From positions 2,874,088 to 2,938,087 of the forward strand of contig NZ_JAHWXN010000001.1 in the NCBI RefSeq assembly GCF_023091245.1: 64,000 bases of DNA. The letters run 5' to 3'. A model generated the notes under the pieces. It searched no databases, was not told the DNA's origin, and worked only from the letters and a program-made list of their open reading frames with translations. Both the position numbers and the translations under genes were made by a program. This document shows, piece by piece, positions 1-8,864 of this stretch (within the stretch, counting starts at the first letter, position 1; each line of letters begins with the position of its first letter). This DNA is from Microbacterium croceum (GTDB taxonomy: Bacteria > Actinomycetota > Actinomycetes > Actinomycetales > Microbacteriaceae).

Positions 1-213
1 GGTGAGCTCCTGCTGGCGATTCTCCCCCACCTCGCGGACGCCCAGCTCGTACAGCTCGCGCACCAGGGACGCAGGGTGGAACTTCGTCACGACGATCCGA
101 GTGATCTCGGCGGGGTCGCGGCCGGCAAGCCGCGCGGCGTCGGCGATCCGAGTATCGATCGCCGACAGCCGCGCGGCCAGGCTCGGGGCCTGCTGAGCCT
201 GGTCGAGCGTCAC
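1..213 (-). CDS. yggS: YggS-family PLP homeostasis protein, partial (N-terminus only)
   Basis: Seventy-one N-terminal codons of a YggS/PLPBP-family pyridoxal-phosphate-binding protein; the rest lies beyond the window edge. The segment shows the family signature V-T-K-F-H-P around residues 42-47, where the Lys is the PLP-binding residue, followed by the conserved [12 protein letters not shown] block. The family buffers free PLP and supports amino-acid and vitamin B6 homeostasis. The start is the GTG at 213, which overlaps the ftsZ stop codon by four bases (GTGA), so translation is probably coupled to ftsZ. A yggS-like gene directly after ftsZ is the usual actinobacterial arrangement, often followed by sepF. 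Confidence 0.9.
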   Translation of the reverse strand, partial: MTLDQAQQAPSLAARLSAIDTRIADAARLAGRDPAEITRIVVTKFHPASLVRELYELGVREVGENRQQELT

Positions 214-1352
214 TTCAGGAATTCGGGGATGTCGATGTCGTCATCGGCGAACGCCGGCTCGATGCTGGTCGCCGTCGCGCGCTGCGGAGCCGGCTCGGAC
301 TCCGCGACACCGTCGGCAGGCGCCGAGGCGTCATCGGAGAGGGCGACCTCGGGCAGCGTCGCCGCAGGGCGGCTCACGACCATCGGGTCCAGTCGCAGCG
401 AAGGCTCGCCGCCGTCGAAGCCCGCCGCGATCACGGTCACGCGCACCTCGTCGCCGAGGCTGTCGTCGATGACCGTACCGAAGATGATGTTCGCCTCCGG
501 GTGCGCAGCCTCCTTGACGAGATCGGCGGCATCGTGGATCTCGAAGATGCCGAGGTTCGACCCGCCCTGGATGGACAGCAGCACGCCGTGCGCGCCTTCG
601 ATGCTCGCCTCGAGCAGCGGAGACTCGACGGCAAGCTCCGCGGCCTTGATCGCGCGATCGGCGCCGCGTGCGGAACCGATACCCATGAGCGCGGAACCCG
701 CGCCCTGCATGACCGACTTGACGTCGGCGAAGTCGAGGTTGATCAGACCAGGGGTCGTGATCAGGTCGGTGATGCCCTGCACACCGGCGAGGAGCACCTG
801 ATCGGCGGTCGCGAACGCCTCGATCATCGAGATCCCGCGGTCGCTGATCTCGAGGAGACGGTCGTTCGGCACCACGATGAGGGTGTCGACCTCTTCCTTG
901 AGCTTGGCGACGCCGGCCTCAGCCTGGCTCTGGCGACGGCGGCCCTCGAAGGAGAAGGGCTTCGTGACGACACCGATGGTGAGGGCGCCGATCGACTTCG
1001 CGATGCGCGCGACGACCGGGGCGCCACCGGTTCCGGTTCCGCCACCTTCGCCGGCGGTCACGAACACCATGTCGGCCCCGGTCAGCGCCTGCTCGATCTC
1101 CTCGGCGTGATCCTCAGCCGCACGGCGCCCCACTTCGGGGTCGGCACCGGCGCCGAGGCCGCGCGTGAGCTCACGGCCCACATCGAGCTTGACGTCCGCG
1201 TCGCTCATGAGCAACGCCTGCGCGTCGGTGTTGACGGCGATGAACTCGACTCCACGGAGACCGAGATCGATCATGCGGTTGACGGCATTGACGCCGCCAC
1301 CGCCGACGCCGACGACCTTGATCACGGCGAGGTAGTTCTGGTTCTGGCTCAT
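210..1352 (-). CDS. ftsZ: Cell division protein FtsZ
   Basis: Tubulin-like GTPase that polymerises into the cytokinetic ring at midcell. The 380-residue protein has the complete GTP-binding signature GGGTGTG at residues 103-109, the N-terminal [13 protein letters not shown] segment near 15-27, and the catalytic T7-loop region with N-L-D-F-A-D. A variable acidic linker leads to a conserved C-terminal tail D-I-D-I-P-E-F-L-K, the docking peptide for partners such as SepF. ATG at 1352 is preceded by a GGAGG ribosome site six bases upstream. The gene sits last among the dcw division genes and has its own roughly 240 bp upstream gap, which probably holds a private promoter. Confidence 0.98.
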   Translation of the reverse strand: MSQNQNYLAVIKVVGVGGGGVNAVNRMIDLGLRGVEFIAVNTDAQALLMSDADVKLDVGRELTRGLGAGADPEVGRRAAEDHAEEIEQALTGADMVFVTAGEGGGTGTGGAPVVARIAKSIGALTIGVVTKPFSFEGRRRQSQAEAGVAKLKEEVDTLIVVPNDRLLEISDRGISMIEAFATADQVLLAGVQGITDLITTPGLINLDFADVKSVMQGAGSALMGIGSARGADRAIKAAELAVESPLLEASIEGAHGVLLSIQGGSNLGIFEIHDAADLVKEAAHPEANIIFGTVIDDSLGDEVRVTVIAAGFDGGEPSLRLDPMVVSRPAATLPEVALSDDASAPADGVAESEPAPQRATATSIEPAFADDDIDIPEFLK

Positions 1353-1405
1353 GGCCGGCCTCCGATTAGTCGAGCCTTGCGTTCGTTGTCGAGAAGATGG
1401 GGTGA

Positions 1406-1432
1406 ACCTTAAACCTCAACTAGAGGTGTAAA
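1406..1432 (-). promoter_or_regulatory. Candidate ftsZ promoter region with a short dyad
   Basis: In the 240 bp gap between ftsQ and ftsZ there is a conspicuous A/T-rich island. On the minus strand it contains TTTACA (1427-1432) followed by TAAGGT (1406-1411), spaced 15 bp. Between them lies the perfect dyad ACCTC-TAGTT-GAGGT (1413-1427). Position and composition suggest a dedicated ftsZ promoter; the spacing is short, so this is a candidate only. Confidence 0.4.
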
Positions 1433-1591
1433 GTATTTCCCGGTATTGCGTTCTCTTGATTGACGGTAAGCGCCGCATGCCGTTGCGGGCGCAGCATTCT
1501 GGGCGTGTCGCCTCATTCCTGTCGGAATGGGTCGTCTGCGCCCGTTCGGCGCTCAGAACGACACGATTCCGCGTCGCGAATGTGGTCGCCG

Positions 1592-2467
1592 TCAGCCGAC
1601 GACGGCGGTCTGCGCGGATGAGACATCGACGGTCGAGGCATCCGGCTTCGCCGCGAGCGTCCGCTCGAGCACGAGCGCTTTCAGCGCGGACTTCTCAGCA
1701 CTCCCCCATACGACGGTCAGCCCGCTGCTGAGCGTGAGGGTCACATCATCGGCGGTGCTGGCGCGCACACCGGTCAGCTGAGAGCGCAGGTCGGCAGGCA
1801 GCGAACGCACGACGAGCCCTGCGCTCTGGAAGGCAGACGAATCGATGCCTGCCGCGACGTCGATCAGAGGCTGTCCTGCCGGCTGATCGGAGGTCGTCGA
1901 CAGCGCGACGCCGGCGGCATCCACGAGCGTGTATCCGGCATCGGAGCGGATCACCCCGATCGGCGTGCGCTCGACGATCCGCACCGTCAGGTCATGTGGA
2001 GGTCTGGCCTCCAGCGCGTAGGTCTCGATCAGGGGGAACGCCAACAGCGCCGCCTTGACCTCACTCGTGTCCACGAGCGCCAACGGCGTGCCGATCTGAC
2101 CGCTCAGTGCCGCCTCCACCGCAGCCGCGTCGAGAGTGGATGCACCGGCGACCGTGATCTTCTCGACGGCGAACAGCGGACTGTATGCGGCGGCGACGCT
2201 CCCTCCCACGAGGAGGACGACCGCACCGAGGGCGCTCCCCCAGATGATCCGACGGCGACGGGAGCGCTGGGTGAAGCGGCGGATCTCCGCGCGCAGAGCC
2301 TTGCGTCTGGCACGCGCCGCCCGCCACACATCGCGCGTGGAGGTCGGCGGCGTCTCGGCATCCCCGCGACCCGCGCCCACCTCGGCGCCATCGTCTGACG
2401 ACGATGGCGCGTCCGACAAGCGTGCCGAGACCGGGGACTCACGCCGAGCCGGGCGCAGAACGGGCAT
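1592..2467 (-). CDS. ftsQ: Cell division protein FtsQ (DivIB-type POTRA protein)
   Basis: Bitopic membrane protein of the divisome that links FtsW/FtsI with the Z-ring. From the ATG at 2467 it is 291 residues. It has a long charged, disordered cytoplasmic tail (about 1-73), a basic stop-transfer cluster R-S-R-R-R-R, one membrane segment near 74-95, a POTRA domain starting V-E-K-I-T-V-A-G at about 101, and a periplasmic-side C-terminal domain. The ATG is chosen because AGGAG lies nine bases upstream; a GTG at 2530, three bases after the murC stop, is in frame but lacks a good ribosome site. The gene lies between murC and ftsZ, as in other actinobacteria. Confidence 0.9.
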   Translation of the reverse strand: MPVLRPARRESPVSARLSDAPSSSDDGAEVGAGRGDAETPPTSTRDVWRAARARRKALRAEIRRFTQRSRRRRIIWGSALGAVVLLVGGSVAAAYSPLFAVEKITVAGASTLDAAAVEAALSGQIGTPLALVDTSEVKAALLAFPLIETYALEARPPHDLTVRIVERTPIGVIRSDAGYTLVDAAGVALSTTSDQPAGQPLIDVAAGIDSSAFQSAGLVVRSLPADLRSQLTGVRASTADDVTLTLSSGLTVVWGSAEKSALKALVLERTLAAKPDASTVDVSSAQTAVVG

Positions 2468-2533
2468 CGAGGCTCGCTCCTGCTCCCCCTGGCTCTCCGG
2501 GGAGGTCGGAAGCGGTGGGGGTCGACGCACGGG

Positions 2534-3934
2534 CTACGCCTCGACGGTCCGGCGCAGCGACTCCAGCACCTGCGGGATGATCTGGTAGACGTTGCCGCAG
2601 CCGAGCGTGATCACGAAGTCGCCGTCGCGGGCGATGGTCGCGGTGTAGTCGGCAGCCTCCTGCCAGTCGGCGACGAAGTGCACATGCTCGGGGTCACGGA
2701 ACGCACCGCTCACGAGCTCGCCCGTGACGCCGGGAACCGGATCCTCCCGCGCGCCGTACACGTCGAGCATCACCGTGTGATCCGCGAACTCCTCGAGCAC
2801 GTCGGCGAACTCCTGGTACATGTGCTGCGTGCGTGAGTACGTGTGAGGCTGCTGGATCGCGATGATGCGCCCAGGACCCGAGATGCTGCGCATCGCCTCG
2901 AGCGCGGCGCGGACCTCGGTGGGGTGGTGCGAGTAGTCGTCGTAGACCGTGACCCCGCGTTCGACGCCATGCTGCTCGAGGCGCCGCACCGTGCCGGCGA
3001 ACCCCTCCACTGCCCGGACGGCCTCAGCCAGGCCGAAGCCGAGCGCACGCAGCACGGTGACCGCTCCTGCAGCGTTGATCGCGTTGTGCAGCCCCGGCAC
3101 GGCGAGCTGCATGCGCTCGCTCTCGTCGCCGTGGGTGATCGTCGCCGACACCGGTCCTGCGGCGACGACGGCGGACACGCGCACGTCGGCGTCGGCGGCC
3201 TGACCGAAGGTGAGCACGTTCGGGTGCGAGAGCCCCGCGCCGACGCGCAGCGCACCGGCGTCGTCGCTCGAGATCACGACGGCCTCGCTGGCAGCATCCG
3301 CGAACCGCACGAAGGCGTCGTGGAATGCCTCCTCAGATCCGAAGTGGTCGAGGTGATCGGGGTCGACGTTGGTGATGAGCGCCACGGCGGTGTCGTAGAG
3401 CAGGAACGTGCCATCGGACTCATCGGCCTCGATGACGAAGAGATCGCCCGTGCCGGTCGCGCTGGAGACGCCGAGCTGCTCGATCACCCCTCCGTTGACG
3501 AAGTGCGGGTCGACGCCGAGTTCACGCAGCGCGGTGACGATCATGCCGGTCGATGTGGTCTTGCCGTGCGCACCGGCCACCGAGACCAGACGACGCGAGC
3601 CGATCAGCCAGTGCAGCGCCTGCGAACGGTGGATGACGTGAAGACCGCGCTCCTTCGCAAGCAGGAACTCCGGGTTCTCCGGCCAGATCGCCCCGGTATG
3701 CACGACGGTGTCGGCATCGCCGAGATGAGCCGCGTCATGCCCCACATGCACGGTCGCCCCGGCAGCGGCCAGCGCGCGGAGATTGTCGCTGTCGGCGCGG
3801 TCGGAACCGGAGACACGGATGCCGGCGTCGAGGAACATCTTGGCGAGTCCGCTCATGCCGGAACCGCCGATGCCGATGAAGTGCGCAGAGGTGATCGTCT
3901 CGGGAATCGGGAGGGAGAGGTCGGGTCTGATCAT
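2534..3934 (-). CDS. murC: UDP-N-acetylmuramate--L-alanine ligase MurC
   Basis: Cytoplasmic ATP-dependent ligase that adds L-alanine to UDP-MurNAc, the first amino-acid step of the peptidoglycan stem peptide. The 466-residue protein has the MurC N-terminal Rossmann motif [10 protein letters not shown] (21-30), the Mur-ligase P-loop G-A-H-G-K-T-T-S (121-128), the E-A-D-E-S-D-G-T block, the N-V-D-P-D-H-L-D-H metal/substrate motif and the C-terminal [10 protein letters not shown] segment. Length is normal for the family. It follows murG by 12 bp and is followed by ftsQ, so it is part of the same transcription unit. Confidence 0.98.
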   Translation of the reverse strand: MIRPDLSLPIPETITSAHFIGIGGSGMSGLAKMFLDAGIRVSGSDRADSDNLRALAAAGATVHVGHDAAHLGDADTVVHTGAIWPENPEFLLAKERGLHVIHRSQALHWLIGSRRLVSVAGAHGKTTSTGMIVTALRELGVDPHFVNGGVIEQLGVSSATGTGDLFVIEADESDGTFLLYDTAVALITNVDPDHLDHFGSEEAFHDAFVRFADAASEAVVISSDDAGALRVGAGLSHPNVLTFGQAADADVRVSAVVAAGPVSATITHGDESERMQLAVPGLHNAINAAGAVTVLRALGFGLAEAVRAVEGFAGTVRRLEQHGVERGVTVYDDYSHHPTEVRAALEAMRSISGPGRIIAIQQPHTYSRTQHMYQEFADVLEEFADHTVMLDVYGAREDPVPGVTGELVSGAFRDPEHVHFVADWQEAADYTATIARDGDFVITLGCGNVYQIIPQVLESLRRTVEA

Positions 3935-3946
3935 GTCCAGCTCAGT

Positions 3947-5026
3947 CTAGTTCGGGGCGCCGACGGCGCGATCGATGAGCGCGATCACGTTCTCGGTGCC
4001 GGTACGGGTGCCGACCTTCTCCGCCGCTGATGCCATCGCAGCGATGCGTTCGCCGTCATGCAGCAGGGGGACGACGATCCGCCGGACGGCGTCGCCATCG
4101 AAGGTCGCGTCATCGAGCAGCTCCGCAGCGCCCGCCGCGACGGCAGATGCCGCGTTGAGCCGCTGCTCGCCATTGCCCACGGAGTACGGCACGTAGAGGG
4201 CGGGGATGCCGAGCGCGCTCACCTCGCTGACGGTCGCGGAGCCGGACCGCGAGACGATCAGATCCGCAAGCGCGAAGGCGAGGTCCATCCGGTCGACGTA
4301 GCGACGCATCGTATACCCGACGGCGCCGGGGTCGGGCATGTCACTGCGCTCGCCCGTGACGTGCAGCAGCTGCCAGCCCGCATCGAGGATGTCTCGCCAC
4401 GAATCCGCCAGAGCTTCGTTCAACCGCTGCGCTCCGAGCGATCCGCCGAACACGAGCAGGACGGGGCGTGCAGCATCGAGCCCGAAGGCGGTGGCCGCCT
4501 CTCCGCGGAGGGCGGCGCGATCCACTGCGATGACCTCACGGCGCAGGGGCATCCCGACGACCTCTCCGCCCCGCAGCGGGGTCCCCTCGAAGGCGACCCC
4601 GACGGCTGCGGCCCCGCGCGCTCCGAGCACATTGGCGAGTCCGGGCTTGGCGTTCGCCTCGTGGACCACGAACGGGATGCGCTCACGACGCGCCGCGACG
4701 TAGGCCGGAGCCGAGGCGTATCCCCCGAAACCCACCACGACATCGATGTCGTGGGCGCGGATGTGGGCGCGCACCTGCGCGATCGCCTTGCGGAAGCGCC
4801 CAGGGAATGCGACGGCCTGCGAATTGGGACGGCGCGGGAACGGCACCTTGTCGACCACGAGCAGCTCATAGCCGCGCGCGGGGACGAGCCGCGATTCCAG
4901 CCCTTCGGCAGTGCCGAGCACGAGGACGTCGGCCTGGGGGTCGCGTTCACGGAGTCCGTCGGCGACGGCGAGCAGGGGATTGACATGGCCGGCGGTTCCT
5001 CCGCCGGCGAGCAAGTACGAGGTCAC
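3947..5026 (-). CDS. murG: UDP-GlcNAc:lipid I N-acetylglucosaminyltransferase MurG
   Basis: Peripheral membrane GT28 glycosyltransferase that converts lipid I to lipid II on the inner leaflet. The 359-residue protein carries the N-terminal glycine-rich motif G-G-G-T-A-G-H-V-N-P (8-17), the second-domain F-G-G-S-L-G-A-Q motif and the nucleotide-sugar-binding region with S-R-S-G-S-A-T-V-S-E. The GTG start overlaps the ftsW stop by four bases (GTGA), a classic coupling. The pair ftsW-murG places lipid II completion next to the SEDS glycan polymerase. Confidence 0.97.
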   Translation of the reverse strand: MTSYLLAGGGTAGHVNPLLAVADGLRERDPQADVLVLGTAEGLESRLVPARGYELLVVDKVPFPRRPNSQAVAFPGRFRKAIAQVRAHIRAHDIDVVVGFGGYASAPAYVAARRERIPFVVHEANAKPGLANVLGARGAAAVGVAFEGTPLRGGEVVGMPLRREVIAVDRAALRGEAATAFGLDAARPVLLVFGGSLGAQRLNEALADSWRDILDAGWQLLHVTGERSDMPDPGAVGYTMRRYVDRMDLAFALADLIVSRSGSATVSEVSALGIPALYVPYSVGNGEQRLNAASAVAAGAAELLDDATFDGDAVRRIVVPLLHDGERIAAMASAAEKVGTRTGTENVIALIDRAVGAPN

Positions 5027-6264
5027 TTGGTGACCCTACCCCGCCCTGCCGAGGAACCCCGGGGAGTCGCCGGGCGCTGCGCGGCGGTACCCGGCTCCAC
5101 CGCGGGGATCGTACGCGCGAACGCCAACAGCACGCCACAGGCGAGCAGTACGGCCAGCAACGCGGTACCTCCCTGCGACATGAACGGGAGCGGGACGCCC
5201 ATCACGGGGAAGATCCCGATGACGACGCCGATGTTGAGCACAGCCTGGCCCACGATCCAGACCGTGATGCCGCCGGCGGCGACGCGGATGAAGGGATCGT
5301 CGGTCTTGCGGATGACGTGGAACGCACCGATCGTGAAGAACGTGAACAGCGCCAGCACGACGATGCAGCCGATGAGCCCGAGCTCCTCGCCGACGATCGC
5401 GAAGATGAAGTCGTTGCCGGCGGCAGGCAGCCAGCCGTACTTCTCTTGGGAGTTGCCCAGACCGAGACCGAAGATCCCGCCGCTGGCCATGCCCCAGACC
5501 CCGTGGATCGACTGGTAGCAGTCGTCGAAATAGCGGCTCATGTCGTTGCAGGGGGCCAGGATGCGGCGCATCCGGTCGCCGCTCGTCAACGCCAGTGCGA
5601 GCACGGAGACGACCCCGAGGATGACGGGGATGATGAAGAGCCGGAGCTTCACCCCGGCGAAGAACAGGCACCCCAGCAGCACGAGGACGAGCACCATCGC
5701 GGTACCCAGGTCATGTCCGGCCAGGACCGTCCCGATGGCGAGAGCACCGACCGGCACCACGGGGATGAAGACGTGGTGCCAGGTGCCGAGCATCGCGTGC
5801 TTGCGCAACAGCACGTAAGCGATCCAGAGCGCGAGAGCGAGCTTGAGGAACTCGGAGGGCTGCAGCGTGAAGCCCGCGATCTTGATCCAATTGCGGTTGC
5901 CGCCGTCCTCAACGCCGAGCGGTGTGAACACGAGCAGCTGGAGGGCGACGGCACCGAAGAGCGCCGGCCACGCCATGCGCTTGAGGAACGCGATGGGCAG
6001 CCTGCTCACGAGGAACATCAGCGGCACGCCGAGCACGGCGAAGATCCCCTGACGCAGGGCAGCACTCCACGGGCTCTCACCGTTGCCGATCGAGGTGGCG
6101 CTGGTTGCCGACAGCACCATGACGAGCCCGAACAGCGTCAGCAGCAGCGCGGTCGACGCGATCATGAGGAACTCGCTGGAAACCGGTACGAAACGTCGTC
6201 CGAGCGACACGCGAGCTGCGAGACCGCCGGACTCAGATCCCGGCGGGCGGGCTACCTGCGTCAT
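5023..6264 (-). CDS. ftsW: Division-specific SEDS glycosyltransferase FtsW
   Basis: Polytopic septal peptidoglycan polymerase working with the class B PBP FtsI. From the ATG at 6264 the protein is 413 residues with about ten membrane segments. It shows the SEDS hallmarks N-W-I-K-I-A-G-F-T-L-Q-P-S-E-F-L-K and the extracellular loop with A-G-N-D-F-I-F-A-I-V-G-E-E, which includes the acidic catalytic region. ATG 6264 has a strong GGGGGAG ribosome site five bases upstream and lies inside the end of murD (32 bp overlap). Longer in-frame starts add a non-conserved tail and are rejected. It ends in a GTGA overlap with murG. Confidence 0.95.
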   Translation of the reverse strand: MTQVARPPGSESGGLAARVSLGRRFVPVSSEFLMIASTALLLTLFGLVMVLSATSATSIGNGESPWSAALRQGIFAVLGVPLMFLVSRLPIAFLKRMAWPALFGAVALQLLVFTPLGVEDGGNRNWIKIAGFTLQPSEFLKLALALWIAYVLLRKHAMLGTWHHVFIPVVPVGALAIGTVLAGHDLGTAMVLVLVLLGCLFFAGVKLRLFIIPVILGVVSVLALALTSGDRMRRILAPCNDMSRYFDDCYQSIHGVWGMASGGIFGLGLGNSQEKYGWLPAAGNDFIFAIVGEELGLIGCIVVLALFTFFTIGAFHVIRKTDDPFIRVAAGGITVWIVGQAVLNIGVVIGIFPVMGVPLPFMSQGGTALLAVLLACGVLLAFARTIPAVEPGTAAQRPATPRGSSAGRGRVTK

Positions 6265-7768
6265 CGTCGCTCCCCCGGTCGATCCACTCTCGCACCGCTT
6301 CGGCGAAGCGATGGCCGCGATCCGCGTAGCTGGAGAACTGATCGAAGGATGCCGCAGCAGGAGCCAGCAGGACTGTTCCCTCGCCGTCGACGATTCCGGC
6401 CGCGATCTCCACGACACGATTCATGACCTGTCCAGTGTCACCGGCATCGACCTCGAAGACCGGCACCGCGGGCGCGTGTCGCTGGAACGCCGTCACAACC
6501 GCAGCACGATCGACGCCGATCACGACGGCGGCGCGCGCGGTGCGTCCGGCATCGGCGACGAGATCCGAGAGGTCGACGCCCTTGAGATCACCGCCGACGA
6601 TCCATACCGCGCCGGGATAGGCGCGAAGCGATGATGCCGCCGCATGAGGATTGGTCGCCTTGGAGTCGTCGATCCAGGCGATGCCGCCGTGCTGGGCGAT
6701 GATCTGAATACGGTGGGCATCGAGACGGAACCCCTGAAGCGCGGCGTGGATCGCCTCCGGTTCGACTCCGAGCGATCGGGCCAGGGCACTGGCGGCGAGG
6801 ATGTTCTGCACGATGTGGGGCGCTGCGAGGCCGGCCCGCTCCAGGTCCGCGAGGGTCGTCAACTCGAGGGCGCTGCGCGAGCGATCGTCGAGGAACGCGC
6901 GGTCGACCAGCAGCCCTTCCACGACGCCGAGATCACTGGGACCCGGGATTCCGAGATCGAAGCCGATGGCACGGGCGCCGTCGACGACCTCCGCGTCCTC
7001 CACCATGCGCCGGGTGGCCTCGTCGGCCTTGTTGTAGACGCAGGCAACGCGGGTGTTGCGGTAGACCAGAGCCTTCGCATCACGGTATGCCTGGGCGCTG
7101 CCGTGCCAGATCAGGTGATCGTCGGCGAGGTTCAGACAGACCGCCGCATGAGGGAACAGCTCGCCTTCGGCATCCGACTGCCCGAGGTACCAGAGCTGGT
7201 GGCTGGAGAGCTCGACGACCAGCACGTCGAAACCGGCGGGGTCGCGCACCGCATCGAGTACCGGCACACCGATGTTGCCGCAGGGGGCCGCACGCAGTCC
7301 GCCCGCGGCGAGCAGCGTCGCGGTGAGCTGCGTCGTGGTGGTCTTGCCGTTGGTGCCGGTGATCAGCACCCAGTCGGCCGGTGAGCCGTCCGCTCGAACA
7401 ACCTTGTCGCGCAGACGCCAGGCGAGTTCGACGTCACCCCAGAGCGCGATCTCGGACTCCTGCGCCCAACGGATCACCGGATGCGTGGGCGGGAACCCGG
7501 GAGAGGCGATGACGAGCTCCGGTCCGAAGTCGCTCAGCGCGGCGGGTACATCGGCCAGCGATCCGAGCTCGAGCCTGGCACCGATGACGGGGAGCAGACG
7601 GGCGTACTCCTCCTCGGCGGACTCGCTCAGCACGAGCACGTCCGCCCCGAGCTCCGTCAGCGTGTCGGCGACCGAGAACCCGGTCGTCGACAGGCCGAGA
7701 ACTGCGACGCGCAGCCCCTTCCAGTCGGCATGCCAGCTGGTCAGGGTGCGCAGACGCTCAGCCGACAC
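6233..7768 (-). CDS. murD: UDP-N-acetylmuramoylalanine--D-glutamate ligase MurD
   Basis: Cytoplasmic Mur ligase adding D-glutamate to UDP-MurNAc-L-Ala. At 511 residues it is somewhat long for MurD. It has the N-terminal Rossmann segment V-A-V-L-G-L-S-T-T-G near 21-30, the P-loop G-T-N-G-K-T-T-T (138-145), the conserved E-L-S-S-H-Q-L block and the lysine-containing W-I-D-D-S-K-A-T-N-P-H motif. The GTG start overlaps the end of mraY by 11 bp. D-Glu may be alpha-modified in B-type peptidoglycan of this family of bacteria, but nothing here shows that. Confidence 0.97.
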   Translation of the reverse strand: MSAERLRTLTSWHADWKGLRVAVLGLSTTGFSVADTLTELGADVLVLSESAEEEYARLLPVIGARLELGSLADVPAALSDFGPELVIASPGFPPTHPVIRWAQESEIALWGDVELAWRLRDKVVRADGSPADWVLITGTNGKTTTTQLTATLLAAGGLRAAPCGNIGVPVLDAVRDPAGFDVLVVELSSHQLWYLGQSDAEGELFPHAAVCLNLADDHLIWHGSAQAYRDAKALVYRNTRVACVYNKADEATRRMVEDAEVVDGARAIGFDLGIPGPSDLGVVEGLLVDRAFLDDRSRSALELTTLADLERAGLAAPHIVQNILAASALARSLGVEPEAIHAALQGFRLDAHRIQIIAQHGGIAWIDDSKATNPHAAASSLRAYPGAVWIVGGDLKGVDLSDLVADAGRTARAAVVIGVDRAAVVTAFQRHAPAVPVFEVDAGDTGQVMNRVVEIAAGIVDGEGTVLLAPAAASFDQFSSYADRGHRFAEAVREWIDRGSDDDAGSPPAGI

Positions 7769-8864
7769 GTGTCAGCCACTCGACGTAGAACAGCCCGACA
7801 GCCGAGACGGCCAGCAGACCCGCGATGATCCACAGCCGCACGACGATGGTCACCTCGGACCAGCCCCGCATCTCGAGGTGATGGTGGAACGGGCTCATCA
7901 GGAACAGCCGCTTGCCGCGGGTCAGCTTGAAGTAGGCGCGCTGCAGGATCACGGATCCGGACGAGAGCACGAACACCCCGGCGAGAACCAGGAGCAGGAG
8001 CTCGGTGCGGGTCAGGATCGCCATCGCAGTGATGACCCCGCCGATGGCCATCGAGCCGACGTCACCCATGAACACCTTCGCCTTCGGGGCGTTCCACCAG
8101 AGGAAGCCGATCAGGCCCGCGGCGACGGACGCCGCGATGATCGCAAGGTTGAAGGGATCGCGCACTTCGTAGCAACCGCCGAGCGATCCGGGATCGCCTC
8201 CGGCACAGGGCTGCTTGAACTGCCAGAAGGCGATCAAGCTGTACGCGCTGACGACGATGACGCCGGCTCCGGCCGCGAGCCCGTCGAGTCCGTCCGTGAG
8301 GTTGACGCTGTTCGAGGTGGCGACACCGATCACGGCGATCCAGGCCAGGTACAGGACCCAACCGAGCACGACGCCGAAGGCGAAGAGGTTCAGCCAGGTG
8401 ATGTCGCGGAACAACGAGATCGATTCGCTCGCCGGCGTCTGCCCGAACTTGTTCGGGAAGTTGTGGGCGACGATCCCGAAGGGGATGATCACGAGCAGCT
8501 GGCCGATCACCTTGCGCCATCCGGAGAGGCCGAGGCTGCGCTGGCTGCGCACCTTCATGTAGTCATCGATGAAGCCCACGGCGCCGAAACCGACCATGAG
8601 CCATATGACCAGGAGCGCCGACAGCGCCGGCTGCTCGCCGCTCACGTAGACCCCGGTGAAGTAGCCGACGATCGAGCCCGCGATGAAGATCACGCCCCCC
8701 ATCGTCGGGGTACCGCGCTTCGCCTCGTGGCTCGGATTCTCGACGGCCTCGGGGGTGCGGATGACCTGCCCCCACCCCCACTTCCGGAAGAGCCGGAGGA
8801 AGACGGGAGTCAGGAACAGGGTGAAGGCGAGCGAGATCGCCGCCGCCATGATGAGTGACCTCAC
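7758..8864 (-). CDS. mraY: Phospho-N-acetylmuramoyl-pentapeptide transferase MraY
   Basis: Integral membrane enzyme that transfers phospho-MurNAc-pentapeptide from UDP to undecaprenyl phosphate, making lipid I. The 368-residue protein has about ten hydrophobic segments and all family signatures: F-I-D-D-Y-M-K-V on the first cytoplasmic loop, N-L-T-D-G-L-D-G-L-A, F-M-G-D-V-G-S-M-A and the terminal histidine cluster F-H-H-H-L-E. The GTG start overlaps the murF stop as GTGA, which supports tight coupling of the last cytoplasmic and first membrane step. Confidence 0.98.
   Translation of the reverse strand: MRSLIMAAAISLAFTLFLTPVFLRLFRKWGWGQVIRTPEAVENPSHEAKRGTPTMGGVIFIAGSIVGYFTGVYVSGEQPALSALLVIWLMVGFGAVGFIDDYMKVRSQRSLGLSGWRKVIGQLLVIIPFGIVAHNFPNKFGQTPASESISLFRDITWLNLFAFGVVLGWVLYLAWIAVIGVATSNSVNLTDGLDGLAAGAGVIVVSAYSLIAFWQFKQPCAGGDPGSLGGCYEVRDPFNLAIIAASVAAGLIGFLWWNAPKAKVFMGDVGSMAIGGVITAMAILTRTELLLLVLAGVFVLSSGSVILQRAYFKLTRGKRLFLMSPFHHHLEMRGWSEVTIVVRLWIIAGLLAVSAVGLFYVEWLTRVG

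Noticed and set aside
5023..6417. Longer FtsW start at 6417
   Set aside because: The extra 51 residues are non-conserved and overlap murD; a strong ribosome site supports ATG 6264.
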